Below, piece by piece: positions 47,542 to 58,043 of a DNA stretch of 64,000 nucleotides (positions are counted from its first letter, which is position 1; each line of letters opens with the position of its first letter). This DNA is from Trichaptum fuscoviolaceum. Its lineage: Eukaryota; Basidiomycota; Agaricomycetes; Hymenochaetales; Trichaptaceae. The DNA is taken from positions 434,001-498,000 of the forward strand of contig CAJSYZ010000007.1 in NCBI GenBank assembly GCA_910574455.1. The letters are read 5' to 3'. The notes beneath the pieces were generated by a model that was not told the origin of the DNA, searched no databases, and saw only the letters and a program-made list of their open reading frames with translations. Made by a program: the position numbers and the translations under genes.

Positions 47542-49541
47542 ATGAGTAGCGCCTCCGAGATAGACTTGGAGGATGGCGTCGAAAACATTGCTTTGGTCGA
47601 TATCGTCGCGCGGAACTTGCCATTTGATCCTGTCGACGTATTGATTAAAATGATGGATCCCAGGGTCAAGATTGAAGGATATCCGAATTTCGGATTTTAT
47701 CCTTATGTTGGTTCAAGCAAGGGAAGATGGGTGGGGTGGCCCAATACGGATAGAAAGGGAATCGAAGATAAGCTGTGCAATTATCTCAACATAATTGCTG
47801 AAAAGGTTCGCTTCTTGATGAACAGGACCCAGAGTCCCAATGATCTCGTCTTTTCGTCAGAGTTCAAAGGACTCGAACCCCGCTCTATCGATTTCACGTA
47901 TGATCGACCTCCAGATCTCGTCGTTATTCCACGGTCGAAAGTAGGCGCGAATGCAGAATGGGCAGATATCGAGAGTTTTGTATCGCTCCGGCCAAAGTGG
48001 GAGCTTACCGAGTACGGGAGGATTTGCTTTGCGACCCAGTACGATCGCCGCCATGTCCTTGGTCTTGGATTCCTTCACAACAGACTTACGCTCTACACAT
48101 TTGATCGCTCTGGTGTCGCCTTTTCTCGCGACTACAATGTCCACGAAGACCCGGACATCTTCCTGCGTGTCGCCATTGGCATTCTCTTCATGGACCAGTC
48201 CCAACTTGGCCACGACGTGACGTTTTTGAATGACCAGCACCTCATCGCCGAAGGAGTTCGTTACAAAATCCTTGGCAAAATCTACGTGGATCGTTCGCTT
48301 CGCGGACGCGGGACGGTCTGCCTGAAAGCGGAAAGCGCCTCCGACGGGAGTGTAGGCAAGGTAGTCTGCGTGATCAAGGATGCTTGGGTCGATCGTACCA
48401 GTTCTACGAAGGAAGTTCAAATGCTGAAGTTTTTGAAAGAGAACTCGATCGCGAACATTCCAGAATTTTTGTTCGGTGATATCGTTAAAACAACAGACCT
48501 ATCAGGGAACGAAGTCAACGACAGTACTGAATACTTTCGAGGTCCATCCTCTACGGCAGAGATTCGAGACCATTATCGCATCGTCATGACTCCTTACGGA
48601 GAGCCGATCTGTCAGTTCACTTGTTTGACCGAGCTCATATCGGCGACGCTCGATGTGATAGAAAGTAAGGTTTTCATTCTTACTATGAAGCTCGCATGTC
48701 ACTGATACCTTGCGCCATATAGCCATCGAGGCGCTAGACAATATTGGCGTTCTGCATCGCGACGTCAGCGTATACAACATAATCCTCGTTAAGAAGGGCG
48801 ACTCGGATCTTCGAACTGGCTATTTGATTGATTATGATTATGCAATCCACAACAACCCTTCGAAAGCGAGGGAAGTAACGAAGGGGAAACGAACGGTAAG
48901 CAAGAAGCCTCTCTAGCGCAACGAGTTTTGACCATTTTATGTAGGGCACAATACCTTTCATGGCAGTTGCTGTTTTGAAGAACTACACGGCGCACACGGC
49001 GATAAGCGACGCTGAATCAATACTGTACATCTTGATCTGGATAGCCTGCCTTTATGCGGGTCCTCGGGGAACGAAACGACCGGAGACGGATACTTTCAGC
49101 TTCAAGTCATCGTTCCTTAGTAAATGGTGCCCTGAAGGAAGGGTCGACGATGGTGATCTGACGCACCTTGCAAATGCGAAAAGCGGCATGCTTCAAAACC
49201 CGAATGATTTTGAGTTACAGATTTTGTCTCAAATTCACAATTATTTCGCTCCGCTTGCGAATTGTTTGAGTGCTCTTCGGGCGTTCTTTTTTCGCCCTGT
49301 AGTAGAGGTCAATCCGATGGACCTTTTATTATACGGAACCACCAATGTGAAAGCTCGCTCTATCGTTGAAGACTTCGGGCTTCTAAAGAATTTGCTGAAA
49401 ACCGCGAAGGCTCAAATGCAGCAAACCGAACCTGTAGACGCTCCGAATATGGTAAAGCAGTCGTTGGAATCTGCAACGACAAGAGAGCAAGATGACGAAA
49501 TGCAAAAGAACGCTTCGTTGAAGATAAATTACCTCCTCTAA
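47542..49541 (+). CDS. FunK1-type fungal protein kinase, shortened copy
   Basis: Exons 47542-48664, 48723-48895 and 48945-49541 join in phase and give 630 residues, against 815 in the left copy. The kinase core is preserved: FYPYVGSSKGRWVGWP, GVLHRDVSVYNIIL (HRD at 386-388), LIDYDYA and GTIPFMA. The first ATG that gives a good frame falls about 100 residues inside the left protein, so the N-terminal extension is missing. Exon 3 matches the left copy almost exactly for its first 105 residues, then drifts, and a frameshift leads to a stop at 49539-49541, removing the basic tail. It may be an active kinase with altered targeting, or a pseudogene in early decay. It follows the coiled-coil gene on the same strand. 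Confidence 0.7.
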
Positions 49542-49747
49542 GGATCTGAAATCACGTTGAAAATCACGGTTCGGCCCCGTCTGTGCCCCTGGGACAAGAT
49601 TCCTCGTCTCATGCGGAATCAGCGGGAAAGCGCTTGAGGGGTTTGGTAGATGGTAAATCTGCCATGGTTGACACCGGCTTCATAGCCAGTCGCACCATCA
49701 AGAGGTCAAGAGAGTTGAGAGCAAATCCGGCGAGGAAGAAGCTGTAG
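49542..49747 (+). pseudogene. Untranslated remnant of the FunK1 C-terminal tail
   Basis: In a shifted frame the sequence still encodes a tail like the left copy: KLPPLRI, then a TGA in place of a CGT codon near 49554, then PSVPLGQDSSSHAESAGKR and finally RTIKRSRELRANPARKKL with a stop at 49745-49747. Both a frameshift and a nonsense codon separate it from the kinase frame. Confidence 0.75.
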
Positions 49748-50311
49748 GGATCTCAGCACTATTCAATTTATGGCTTTCCGCTTTTTCTGAGTTTGGATAC
49801 TTCTGTACACTGTCTTGTTTTCTCTTTACACGCACTTGTATTTAACTACTTTTGGATCATATGTACATCATTTCTCGGCCCTGCTTTCTGGAATTTCTGA
49901 ACGCAATTCGCTGTATCTTTAAATCCATTCAATCACTTTGAGTGAACGAATAATAAATCTGGTGGTCAAATACCCTCCAAGGTCCACAACTTGAATGAGC
50001 GACTGTGACAAAGGTCAGTCTGGTATTACTAACATGCGCGAGGGCGAAAACTTAGTATGTACGACTTTACTTATGGTCGATACATCTGACGACCTTCAGC
50101 GTTGGCTATCAATAGGATCTGAAGTATGTAAACAGAGATGTATATGTATAATGAAATCTAACGATACACAAGGAAGCAGTCGACAACAACATGACAGGTA
50201 TAAAAGCGAAGAGAACAAAGATCAGCAACCCAAAATCAATACAGTGTGATAAGTTACAAAACACAGCGAAGGCAGGAGACGACACAGCGCACAGACCTCA
50301 TACCTCCGACC
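49748..50311. other. Intergenic; outer edge of the right arm
   Basis: Similarity to the left-arm flank continues, with many differences, to about 49965. Beyond that lies 3' flanking sequence of the convergent H15-protein gene. No gene recognised. Confidence 0.5.
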
Positions 50312-52626
50312 TCAGCTTTGCACGTCCAGACCCTTCAATCCTGCAGACCAATTCATGCCCAACAGTGCCTCCAGACCTACAATCGCTTCCGCAGCAGATG
50401 TGTTCGCAGTTTGATCCGTAGAAGAATGCGCCAGATAATTATAATTAGGGGCTTCATCTTCGGCGCCAGCAATATCCGCTAGCTGGGCAGCGAGAAGCGC
50501 AAGACTGCCCTGCAAAGCTGCACGGCCAGACGGAGGTCCGAGCATAAGTGCCGGGTCTATGACAGATGTCATTGACGCAACTGGATGGCCAGCACTCGAT
50601 CCCGCGTTCGCGCTTGGCGGGAGTGAGGGATCTTGTGGTAGAAGAGGATGAGCGAAAGCCTGATGATTTTGTGTTTGTGTCTTGATTGTGGCTGACGAGG
50701 ATGTCGCTGGCGACGGTAGTGCAAGACCGCCACCGTCTACAGACGAAATGGTAGGACCGAGTGATATGTCTCCTGCGAAAATTGGAGGAGGGAACGGTAC
50801 CGCATTCGACGCCGCCGCCGCCGTTACCGCAGGAGGTTTCGGATGATTAACAGAAGCAGACGCCGGAGCCGCGATCGAAGATGCAATCCCATCCGATGCT
50901 GGCTGAGTGGAACCATTCTCCGCCTCAGCAGCAGTCTGTGCCTTGGCCTGTTGCAACAGAGCAGTGATATTGAGGGCCTGTAAGATATTCTGCGCAGCCT
51001 CCCAAGCCTCCCGAGCAGATTCCGGGTCGTGATCCTGCCCTTGCACCGCTTGGTTGCCAGCAGGCAGACTATTTTGTGACGGTGAAGTCAATGAATTCTG
51101 ACCATTTTGAGCGTTTGTTCCGTCAGCACTGCCTGGAGGAGGATACCAGCCATAAGGGTGTTTAGGCGGTGGGGGATGTGAAGATGGATGTGGATTCTTC
51201 TCTGCTTGGAGTTGTGATTGTGGTCGGCGAGTCGCTCGTTTAGCAGTCTAGGTAACCAAGACATCTTCAGATCAACGGTTACAAGTAAAAAAAAAAGTAG
51301 CTCACATTAGCACCTTCCCAGCACAAATTCAGTCTATACCTTCCGTCTCTATTCTTCTCAAATCTGCCACGTTTGTAGGCCTTTTGGAGTGCTTGACTGG
51401 CAGATGGCCGGAAGTTTTGCTGAAGCGGATATCGCTCTGCCATCCACTGGAAGACCTGTTTTGGCACGACGCCTTCACTTGCGGCATTTGCATCCGTCGC
51501 GCCCAGATCGATAAGGGCTTGAACAATCATCTCTTCATAAGACGGCAGGTCTTCGGCGGACGGACCCTTGGGTTGTGGATGAGGTGGAATGTTTGCACGC
51601 GGCGGAATCACCGTTCTCGCAGGAGGCGGGAGAGGCGCACGCGTGAAGGGTCCATTGTTCGGCGGCGGGGGCTGTGGGGGTCCGAGACTTCCTGGAGGTG
51701 GCGGAGGGATGCTTAGAGGACCAAGCGGACCAAAAGGGAAAGGGTGTGGGGGAGGTGGGTGCTGAGATGGTTGTTGGGGCTTTTGAACATTCTGTGCTGG
51801 CGGTAATAGACTTTGGATGTTGAAAGGATAGGATGGGTTTGCGCCTGCGTACGTTGGGTAGACAGCATAAGGATAAGGCATGTGTCCTTGTATCCCAGGT
51901 GAGATACCGGTGTTGACACCTGGCGGCGGCGGGGCGAGAGGCGGGACTGGCAAAGACGTGGGGGACGCCGCTGTCGGCGCTGGGGAGCCCACCAGCAGCC
52001 CATTGAGGAGAGGTTGGGACGTCGCGGTTGAAGTAGGTGGCAGCGACACTACAGGAACCTGCTGAACTCCCATCGCCGCCGCCGCCGCCGTCGTCGTCGT
52101 TGTCGTCGTCGCGGGCGTCTCATCAACGTCTGTGCTTGGAGAATCTTGCCTATCACTTGCCTCCGCTGCTTGGACTTCACTCGGCGACGTGACACCAGCA
52201 TCCTCCGCAACACTGTCCGACCCGGGAGCATCAACATTCGAAACCTCCTTGCCTTTACCCTTCCCTAGCTCAGACAAAGTCCTCACAGCAGCTTTGATAT
52301 CACTCGGCCATATTTCACTTTTGACATCAGGTGGGGCATACTCATCCAGCCTCAGGACAATAGATACAACTTGCTCATGTGGTAGTAGGTGCAGCCATGA
52401 ACGCTTCGAATCGAGATCATCTGATGTCGTCTTGTTGGTAGGTAGTGGGGCAGATGTACTAGAAGAAGACGACGTAGAGCTTGGGGATGGCACTGATAAT
52501 TGTAAACTGGAGTTCAGCGAGGCCGCCGCCGCTGTTAATGTCGGCAACAATGCCGCAATCTACATGATATTTTAGCAAAGATTCGAAGAAAAATATGTCG
52601 AGCGTTGGGCTCACCGTCGCGTCCAT
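50312..52626 (-). CDS. Linker-histone-like (H15/winged-helix) domain protein, low-complexity flanks
   Basis: Exons 52615-52626 (only four codons, MDAT), 51306-52559 and 50312-51247 join in phase 0 and give 733 residues. The domain at about residues 345-418 (LPSYEEMIVQALIDLGATDA, PKQVFQWMAERYPLQQNFRP, ALQKAYKRGRFEKNRDGRYR) has the length, the basic third helix and the closing YRLN strand expected of histone H1/H5 winged helices. The flanks are disordered: Ser-rich N-terminus, a Thr/Ala run (codons near 52077-52115), a long Pro-rich section, then an Ala/Ser-rich C-terminal half. It is too long and not Lys-rich enough for a true H1, so a chromatin or transcription regulator is more likely. The role is inferred from the domain only. 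The tiny first exon is supported by clean splice sites but needs RNA evidence. Confidence 0.75.
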
Positions 52627-53492
52627 CTAGCAGCTGCACAGTTTTTGCACAAGGTTCAGCCACCAAGGTTACCAGCCTAAAGCGGAATTTGGTACAAAAC
52701 TCCGCTTCAAGTTGAACTTGGAGTTGAACTTGAATTTCCTTCACATACATACAACATTTTCTGTCTGTGTCGCAGCTTGTCTTCAAACTTCCTTGAACAG
52801 TTGATCACGCACTCTCCTCGTACTTGTGCAAGAAATTATAAAGTGACTAATTGACCCGCATCTTGAAGATGGTCCGTTGACGCGAAAGAATTGTTGAAGA
52901 CATTTGAATTTATTTTCACCCACTGGCATAGATATCAATCCTCGGTTTCTGCAGCTCTCTCGGAGTGCTTTCACTATCTCCATGGCTTGATCTGCTACTA
53001 GTACCGGTTAGTAGCTCTGTGCTATACGTCCCTGAACATGCTCGACCTCGGTATACTCCGGATCGCCCTCCCGAGGACTGTCTCGCTTATTATCATCTGT
53101 CAACTGGTAGTTCACTTCCTGGGACCTAACAAATGATGCCGAAAAATTCCTCGCTATGCTCCATACGTACTTCCGTTGACTGCGGCGGTACTCAAGAAGT
53201 CGACTTTCTCGGCTCCAGTGGTGAGAAGGTGAATATATTTGTAATTGCGTTATGTGTAGCAAAACAAAATCGAGATAACCCTCTTTTTTGCGCACCAACA
53301 AGGAGCCTCCAGGAAAGCTGAGGTATGCGGTAGACGCGGATGCAAACATTTTCTCAAATAATCCTCTTTAACATACCAGCACAGCCTTCAGGCGGAATCA
53401 AAATACCGTACTACAAACCTTGTTTACCGTCTTGTAGTCCTCTACACTCATCACATCGGTTAGCAACAACTCGCACACCTGCCTACCCCTCT
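52627..53492. promoter_or_regulatory. Divergent intergenic region with TTGAACTTGAA-type repeats
   Basis: At 52706-52735, 80-110 bp upstream of the H15-gene start, lies TTCAAGTTGAACTTGGAGTT followed by GAACTTGAA, a near-palindromic run like that upstream of the left FunK1 gene. The rest, up to the gene at 53493, holds only unrecognised short ORFs. Confidence 0.35.
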
Positions 53493-54268
53493 ATGGATGT
53501 CCAAGACTCTGCAGCTCTCTTGACTCTCCAAGTTCTGGTTACCTTGTCAATATGGATCGCCCGCGGAGTTGGAAAGTTATTGTCATCCGCCGTTTCGCGC
53601 GTCCTCGGTGAAGGTATGTCACGGTCTATCTTAGGGTGGCACACCTACAAAACATATTCGGAATAACTGATGATATCAATGATACACCAGTGGAAAATAA
53701 GAATTCACTGAAACGCAAACGAGCTTTAGCCCCTCGACCCAGAAGAAAGGGAGGGGTGCCCGAGATCGGTCGGGGGGACAGGGCCGACGTCGAATCGGAG
53801 AAGGACGAACGCACGGCAATCACTGGGTGTCAAGTATCTACGCCTCAAGAACGTCGACAGCACTACCCCTTTGCTTCCTTGAACACCACACCACAGCCTT
53901 TCTTACACGCTCTTGAAGCAACATACAACCCTCACCCTCACAATGTGATGCTACATCTGCACATTTTCCTATGTTTTACCCTCCCCCGCCTATGCGAACT
54001 ATATGACGAGTATCCGCCCTTCCGCCGCACACTCAGAGCTTTCAGTAAGCCAGTAGCATCAGGCGTCAGGTTCATCAATGAGGACGCAATGGATACGTGC
54101 TCCGGAGCTTCAGAGGCATTTGTGGCACTATGCCATTCCATTGCTGTTAAGGGTAAGACCTTATACTCAAACATTGTTGAAGCGTATAAGAATATTCCGG
54201 AGCCTTCGGAACGAGTAGCGAACAGTCTATTTTGCTTCTCCATGCTTGCCTTGTTGACTTCACTCTGA
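53493..54268 (+). CDS. Hypothetical protein with N-terminal hydrophobic helix
   Basis: Exons 53493-53613 and 53691-54268 join in phase (77-nt intron) and give 232 residues. Residues 8-25 (LTLQVLVTLSIWIARGVG) are hydrophobic and could be a membrane anchor or signal. A basic patch follows the intron (KRKRALAPRPRRK), then a charged linker and a helical C-terminal half (HPHNVMLHLHIFLCFTLPRL, FINEDAMDTCSGASEAFVAL). I do not recognise the family. It is divergent from the H15 gene and convergent with the C2H2 gene. Confidence 0.6.
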
Positions 54269-54798
54269 ATTATCTTTGTCTTCTCCTCTCAATATCGTAG
54301 TGACCTTTTCATTACTGGGTTTCCTTGCCATTTTATCTCCACATACGAAGTAATCGATATGTACAGTATTTTTGTTATTACAATGCAAGTGAAGCTACAT
54401 TCAGGCAATGGTTACAAAATGTTTGGCTGATTTTATGTAAGGAAGAGGGGTTCCGCATTACGAAGGAAGTTATTGCGACAGCTGATCCAGAATATCAATA
54501 TACAGTATAGTTGATGCGTAGCGAAATACAGACCGGTGGAAAGAGAGAGCAAGAGTTTGAAGAAGAGAATAAGCTACATACGATTGGCCAGGTTGGTCTA
54601 GAACAAGATTATAGGGGATCGTAGAGTAAGCTGGTGAGGTGCCAAGAGAGAAGGCTTTTGTTTTTGAAGTGCTTGTATCGAGACTGTTGTACAATGAGAA
54701 ATCCATCCGATATCCGATTCCAGTACTAGTAATGTTTCCAGTTTCAAGCCAAAGAAAGTTCAAGCCGAGAGGGCCAGAGCCAGCGAGGAAATCTGAGC
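54269..54798. other. Intergenic between convergent genes
   Basis: 3' flanks of the hypothetical gene and the C2H2 gene. A 97-codon minus-strand frame (54470-54763) shows no recognisable motif. Confidence 0.5.
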
Positions 54799-55662
54799 CT
54801 AGCAGACTGTGTAACCAGCGGGCCTCTTGCAGCCTGTGCTTCTATTATCTAGGTGCCTTTTGAGGGAGTCCTTCCGAGCGAAACCTTTTCCGCATTTCGG
54901 GTTCGGGCAGGGCCAATCAGACTGAGAGACAAAGTGCGAGCGTTGATGACGCAGGAAGTCTGGCAGGCGTTGTGTATGCTGGATCCATGGGCAGTGAGGG
55001 CACTTCCACGGATTCTCAGGACTGGAAATCGGCGTTGGCAGACCATGAGCAAGAGAAGAAGTTGTAGTACCTATGGAAGAAATCGTAGCTACCGAGTTGG
55101 AGGACGAGGCCCGGCTGATTACCAGACGCTTTCGCGCTGGTGCATATGACTTGCTGGAACGACTGCGCTTCCGCTTCTTTCCCCTCGAAGTAGTAACAGC
55201 CCCCGAAGAACTTGTAGTGGCCTTTGCCGCATTGAGTCGCTCCTCCTCCTGGGCCTCCGTGTCCACAAACTCATAGTCCGAATCTGAGGAATAGCAGTCT
55301 TCGTTCTCTTCTCCACTAGCAACCAAAGACGGGGTGGAGAAGATTGACACAGAAGGAGTGAGAGGCGGAGTTTCGAAAAAGGGTGAGCCTTCCGGAAACG
55401 AGAAGTGCACATGCGGTTCCGGAGATGCTTCAAGTTGATCTTGATGAACTGCGTTTTCTCCGTGGTCTTCGAAAGCTTGAATCCCCAGCCTAAGTATCTC
55501 ATCCCACCTCTGGTCATCACAATCACGCAGGTGCTCCTTCGGGCAGTAACGCTCTTCGATAGCTGATTCGTGCACGTCGTGGCAGATTTCCGAGGTGAAG
55601 GGTGCCCGTGGGTACGAAAAGGCCGAGAAGTCGGACGCTGAAGTGTAGATGAGGCCCAGCAT
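54799..55662 (-). CDS. C2H2-type zinc-finger protein, probable transcription factor
   Basis: Single exon of 287 residues from the ATG at 55662 (MLGLIYTSASDFSAFSYPRA). Two adjacent fingers lie at the extreme C-terminus. The first is WKCPHCPWIQHTQRL...FLRHQRSH (C-x2-C, H-x3-H). The second is CPNPKCGKGFARKDSLKRHL with a closing Cys in NRSTGC, so a C2HC-like end. Before them come a Lys/Arg-rich patch (RGKKRKRSRSSKSYAPARKR), probably a nuclear signal, and an acidic Ser-rich section that could activate transcription. An upstream exon cannot be excluded, because the frame is open about 100 nt further 5' without an ATG. The target genes are unknown. Confidence 0.75.
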   Translation of the reverse strand: MLGLIYTSASDFSAFSYPRAPFTSEICHDVHESAIEERYCPKEHLRDCDDQRWDEILRLGIQAFEDHGENAVHQDQLEASPEPHVHFSFPEGSPFFETPPLTPSVSIFSTPSLVASGEENEDCYSSDSDYEFVDTEAQEEERLNAAKATTSSSGAVTTSRGKKRKRSRSSKSYAPARKRLVISRASSSNSVATISSIGTTTSSLAHGLPTPISSPENPWKCPHCPWIQHTQRLPDFLRHQRSHFVSQSDWPCPNPKCGKGFARKDSLKRHLDNRSTGCKRPAGYTVC

Positions 55663-58043
55663 GACTTTAGTTCCAAGAAGGCTTTGGGATAGAGGGGAAT
55701 TAGAGCCCGTTCTAAGCAAAATCAAAAAGACAAGAATGAAGGATGTCGCGCGTGAGAACAAACGGGGATTTCAGTACCAGACAGTTCTGTTGTTGCTTCT
55801 CCGCATTCAACAACACTATATGCGTCGTCACCGACAATATCAGCGGTCTTACTTGCTGAAGAAGAAGGGTGGCTCACCTACAGACAGCCTGAAATCAGCG
55901 CAACCTCTGTCCTATCGAGCAGATTGTCGCTGAAGTGATGATGGTGGTGGTTGAAGTGGAGAGCGAACTGACGCGTTCCGATATAAACTGAACGCGTCAA
56001 CTCCGATTTAAACACCGACAACCGTTCTTAAGGCTTGTGCCAGTGCATTTTGATTTCTTACTCTATTTTGCATAATCTAAACATGGTACCAAGTCACAGT
56101 CACAGGAGTTTAAGAGGTAGGCTTAGAAATTCATATCATATAGGAGACATGGAGTGCGTAGAGTCTTTGTTCTCTGTTTATGCTCCGTTCCCCCAAGACA
56201 TACAGCTGCAGGATCCTCTGGCCCTTGGAAGCAGGAAGATGGACTCTACCTATAGAAATGAGTAAAATGAGTAACAGCACATTTGATTCTGTACCTGGAT
56301 TGAATTAAGATGGCGTAAGGAACACACCTTTGAATGCATGTGAGAACATCTCTTGCGGACGTTGTGGGGGAAAAGTCTATTTATTTCCACAAGTCTTCCA
56401 TTACTTCATTTCGCCTTCTCCTTTCCGTACTGTCTTCGAACGTCCAAATTTGTTGCTCCATGAAGACCCAAGAGAAATAAACCCGCTTTATTTCGGAGAA
56501 TGGAGGTTCTCGCTTCCTGCGCTGTCCAGTGCTAGCTGCCCAGCATCCGAATAGTGGGTCCTCGGAGGAATGTTAGCACATACCGTATATATCAGAATCA
56601 CAAGCCTCAGGTGCAGGATGACGAAGTTAATATGCGAGGTTCTAGCGTGAAAACTTCAACGCTCCATATTCATGACAATCAGTGAGCAGTGCAGAATTGA
56701 CAGATTGTTTCAGCGTAGTTCAAAGTATGGTTAGACTGGCGGGGATGAGTGTCGGAAGGTGGACGGGTCAAAGTTATAGAATCAATATTTTAATGCAAGT
56801 CCGAAATAAGTTTTAAGGAAGATATGGAATGCCGAGGAGAGGTAGGGAGAATCAGATACGGATAATCGAGACATACCAGAGTTCTTCCAGTGCGCACAGA
56901 ACGGCCTAACTGAATCTCGTACCATGGGTCATCGGCCGTCCTAGAAAGTACGTCGGTCTTGCATTGAGTGGCGTGACTGAAGCTACCCGAGGAGGCCTGG
57001 ACACAGGAAATGATCGTTGCATACCGAACACACGCCCTGGTACACTACAATGCCATGAGAGCATGCAACGGGCACCGTATCCTCGTGTTCTGGATACGAT
57101 CTAAGATAAAGGGTGAGAAAATGGCAGATACGTTTGGATCAGGATCGTCTATAGTCACTGATAGAATGTGCGGAAGATGGAAAGACTGCCTTAGGCATCT
57201 CGACGACCAACGCAGTGTGTGTGTACCAGCATGGCGGAGATCGGAAACGAAGAGCAGTTCCTAGATCAATCCGGATGCCTGTATTTGAAATATGTCAATA
57301 TTTAAATGGTAGATGTTATAGTCGATGTCCCGAGTTTCATGGCCTAGAAGCACTACATATCTCGTTGCAGATCTTGCCTCCCTAGATGTTTGAAATTGAG
57401 CGTAAAGGTTGATAAAGAATATACATACGGTTACTCCGTATGCATCGGATGAAGAAATTCATTATTTCGAAGGGCCATGTCCTTGTAGGGCAGATGCGGG
57501 CAATTCGCGCTCTGGAATTCGCTCACAGAGTGTCCCCATTTTAGACGAATCTGAAGAAGAAGGAGCATAGCACAGTTAGTATCAGAAGGAACGGAACGAG
57601 ATACTGACTGTGTCTGCGTTCTCAGTACCAAGGCAACCTCATGGTGACGCAGGGCTGTGAGGTGGGAAACAGCGCGACAAATACACTATCAAACTTCTCC
57701 GTCTCCGGAAAGGGTACCGGTACGCCTATTTGCATGAGATCTGTGGTAGATAAAGCCCCACGCTAGGGTAGTAGCAGTATGTCTTGGAGATCAGGCTAAC
57801 CGAGAGATGAGTTGGAATTCAAAAAAAATGCTCGAGTCTGATGGCAGTCGGCAGGAAAGCGCGAGAAAACGAATATCATCGAAAAGATTATAAAAGAGGT
57901 CTGGGCGTTCTCTTTCAAAAGGTCAAACAACTTCATCAACGACGAGACTGGATCGTTTGGCGCCTGAACGTCGAGGTAAGGCGCTTTTCTCCTCATACCG
58001 GCGAATGGACTTAGAAAAAAATCGCATGAAAGTTACTGGCCTT
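55663..58043. other. Intergenic, 2.4 kb; no gene recognised
   Basis: This contains the upstream regions of the C2H2 gene and of the Zn2Cys6 gene. Only ORFs below 95 codons without motifs or joined exons were seen on either strand. Confidence 0.5.

Larger units (their letters stand above)
42928..49965 (+). repeat. Right arm of a large inverted duplication
   Basis: This is the reverse complement of 30440-38037 across a 4,890-bp unique loop. The arm carries the same two genes in the same order. The coiled-coil gene has no length difference between arms. The FunK1 region has diverged and is shorter. Similarity fades near 49965. Confidence 0.9.

Noticed and set aside
51384..52575. Plus-strand ORFs opposite the Pro/Ser-rich H15 protein (for example 52132-52575, 147 codons)
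   Set aside because: Low-complexity GC-rich coding sequence gives long antisense frames. No motifs and no splice support.
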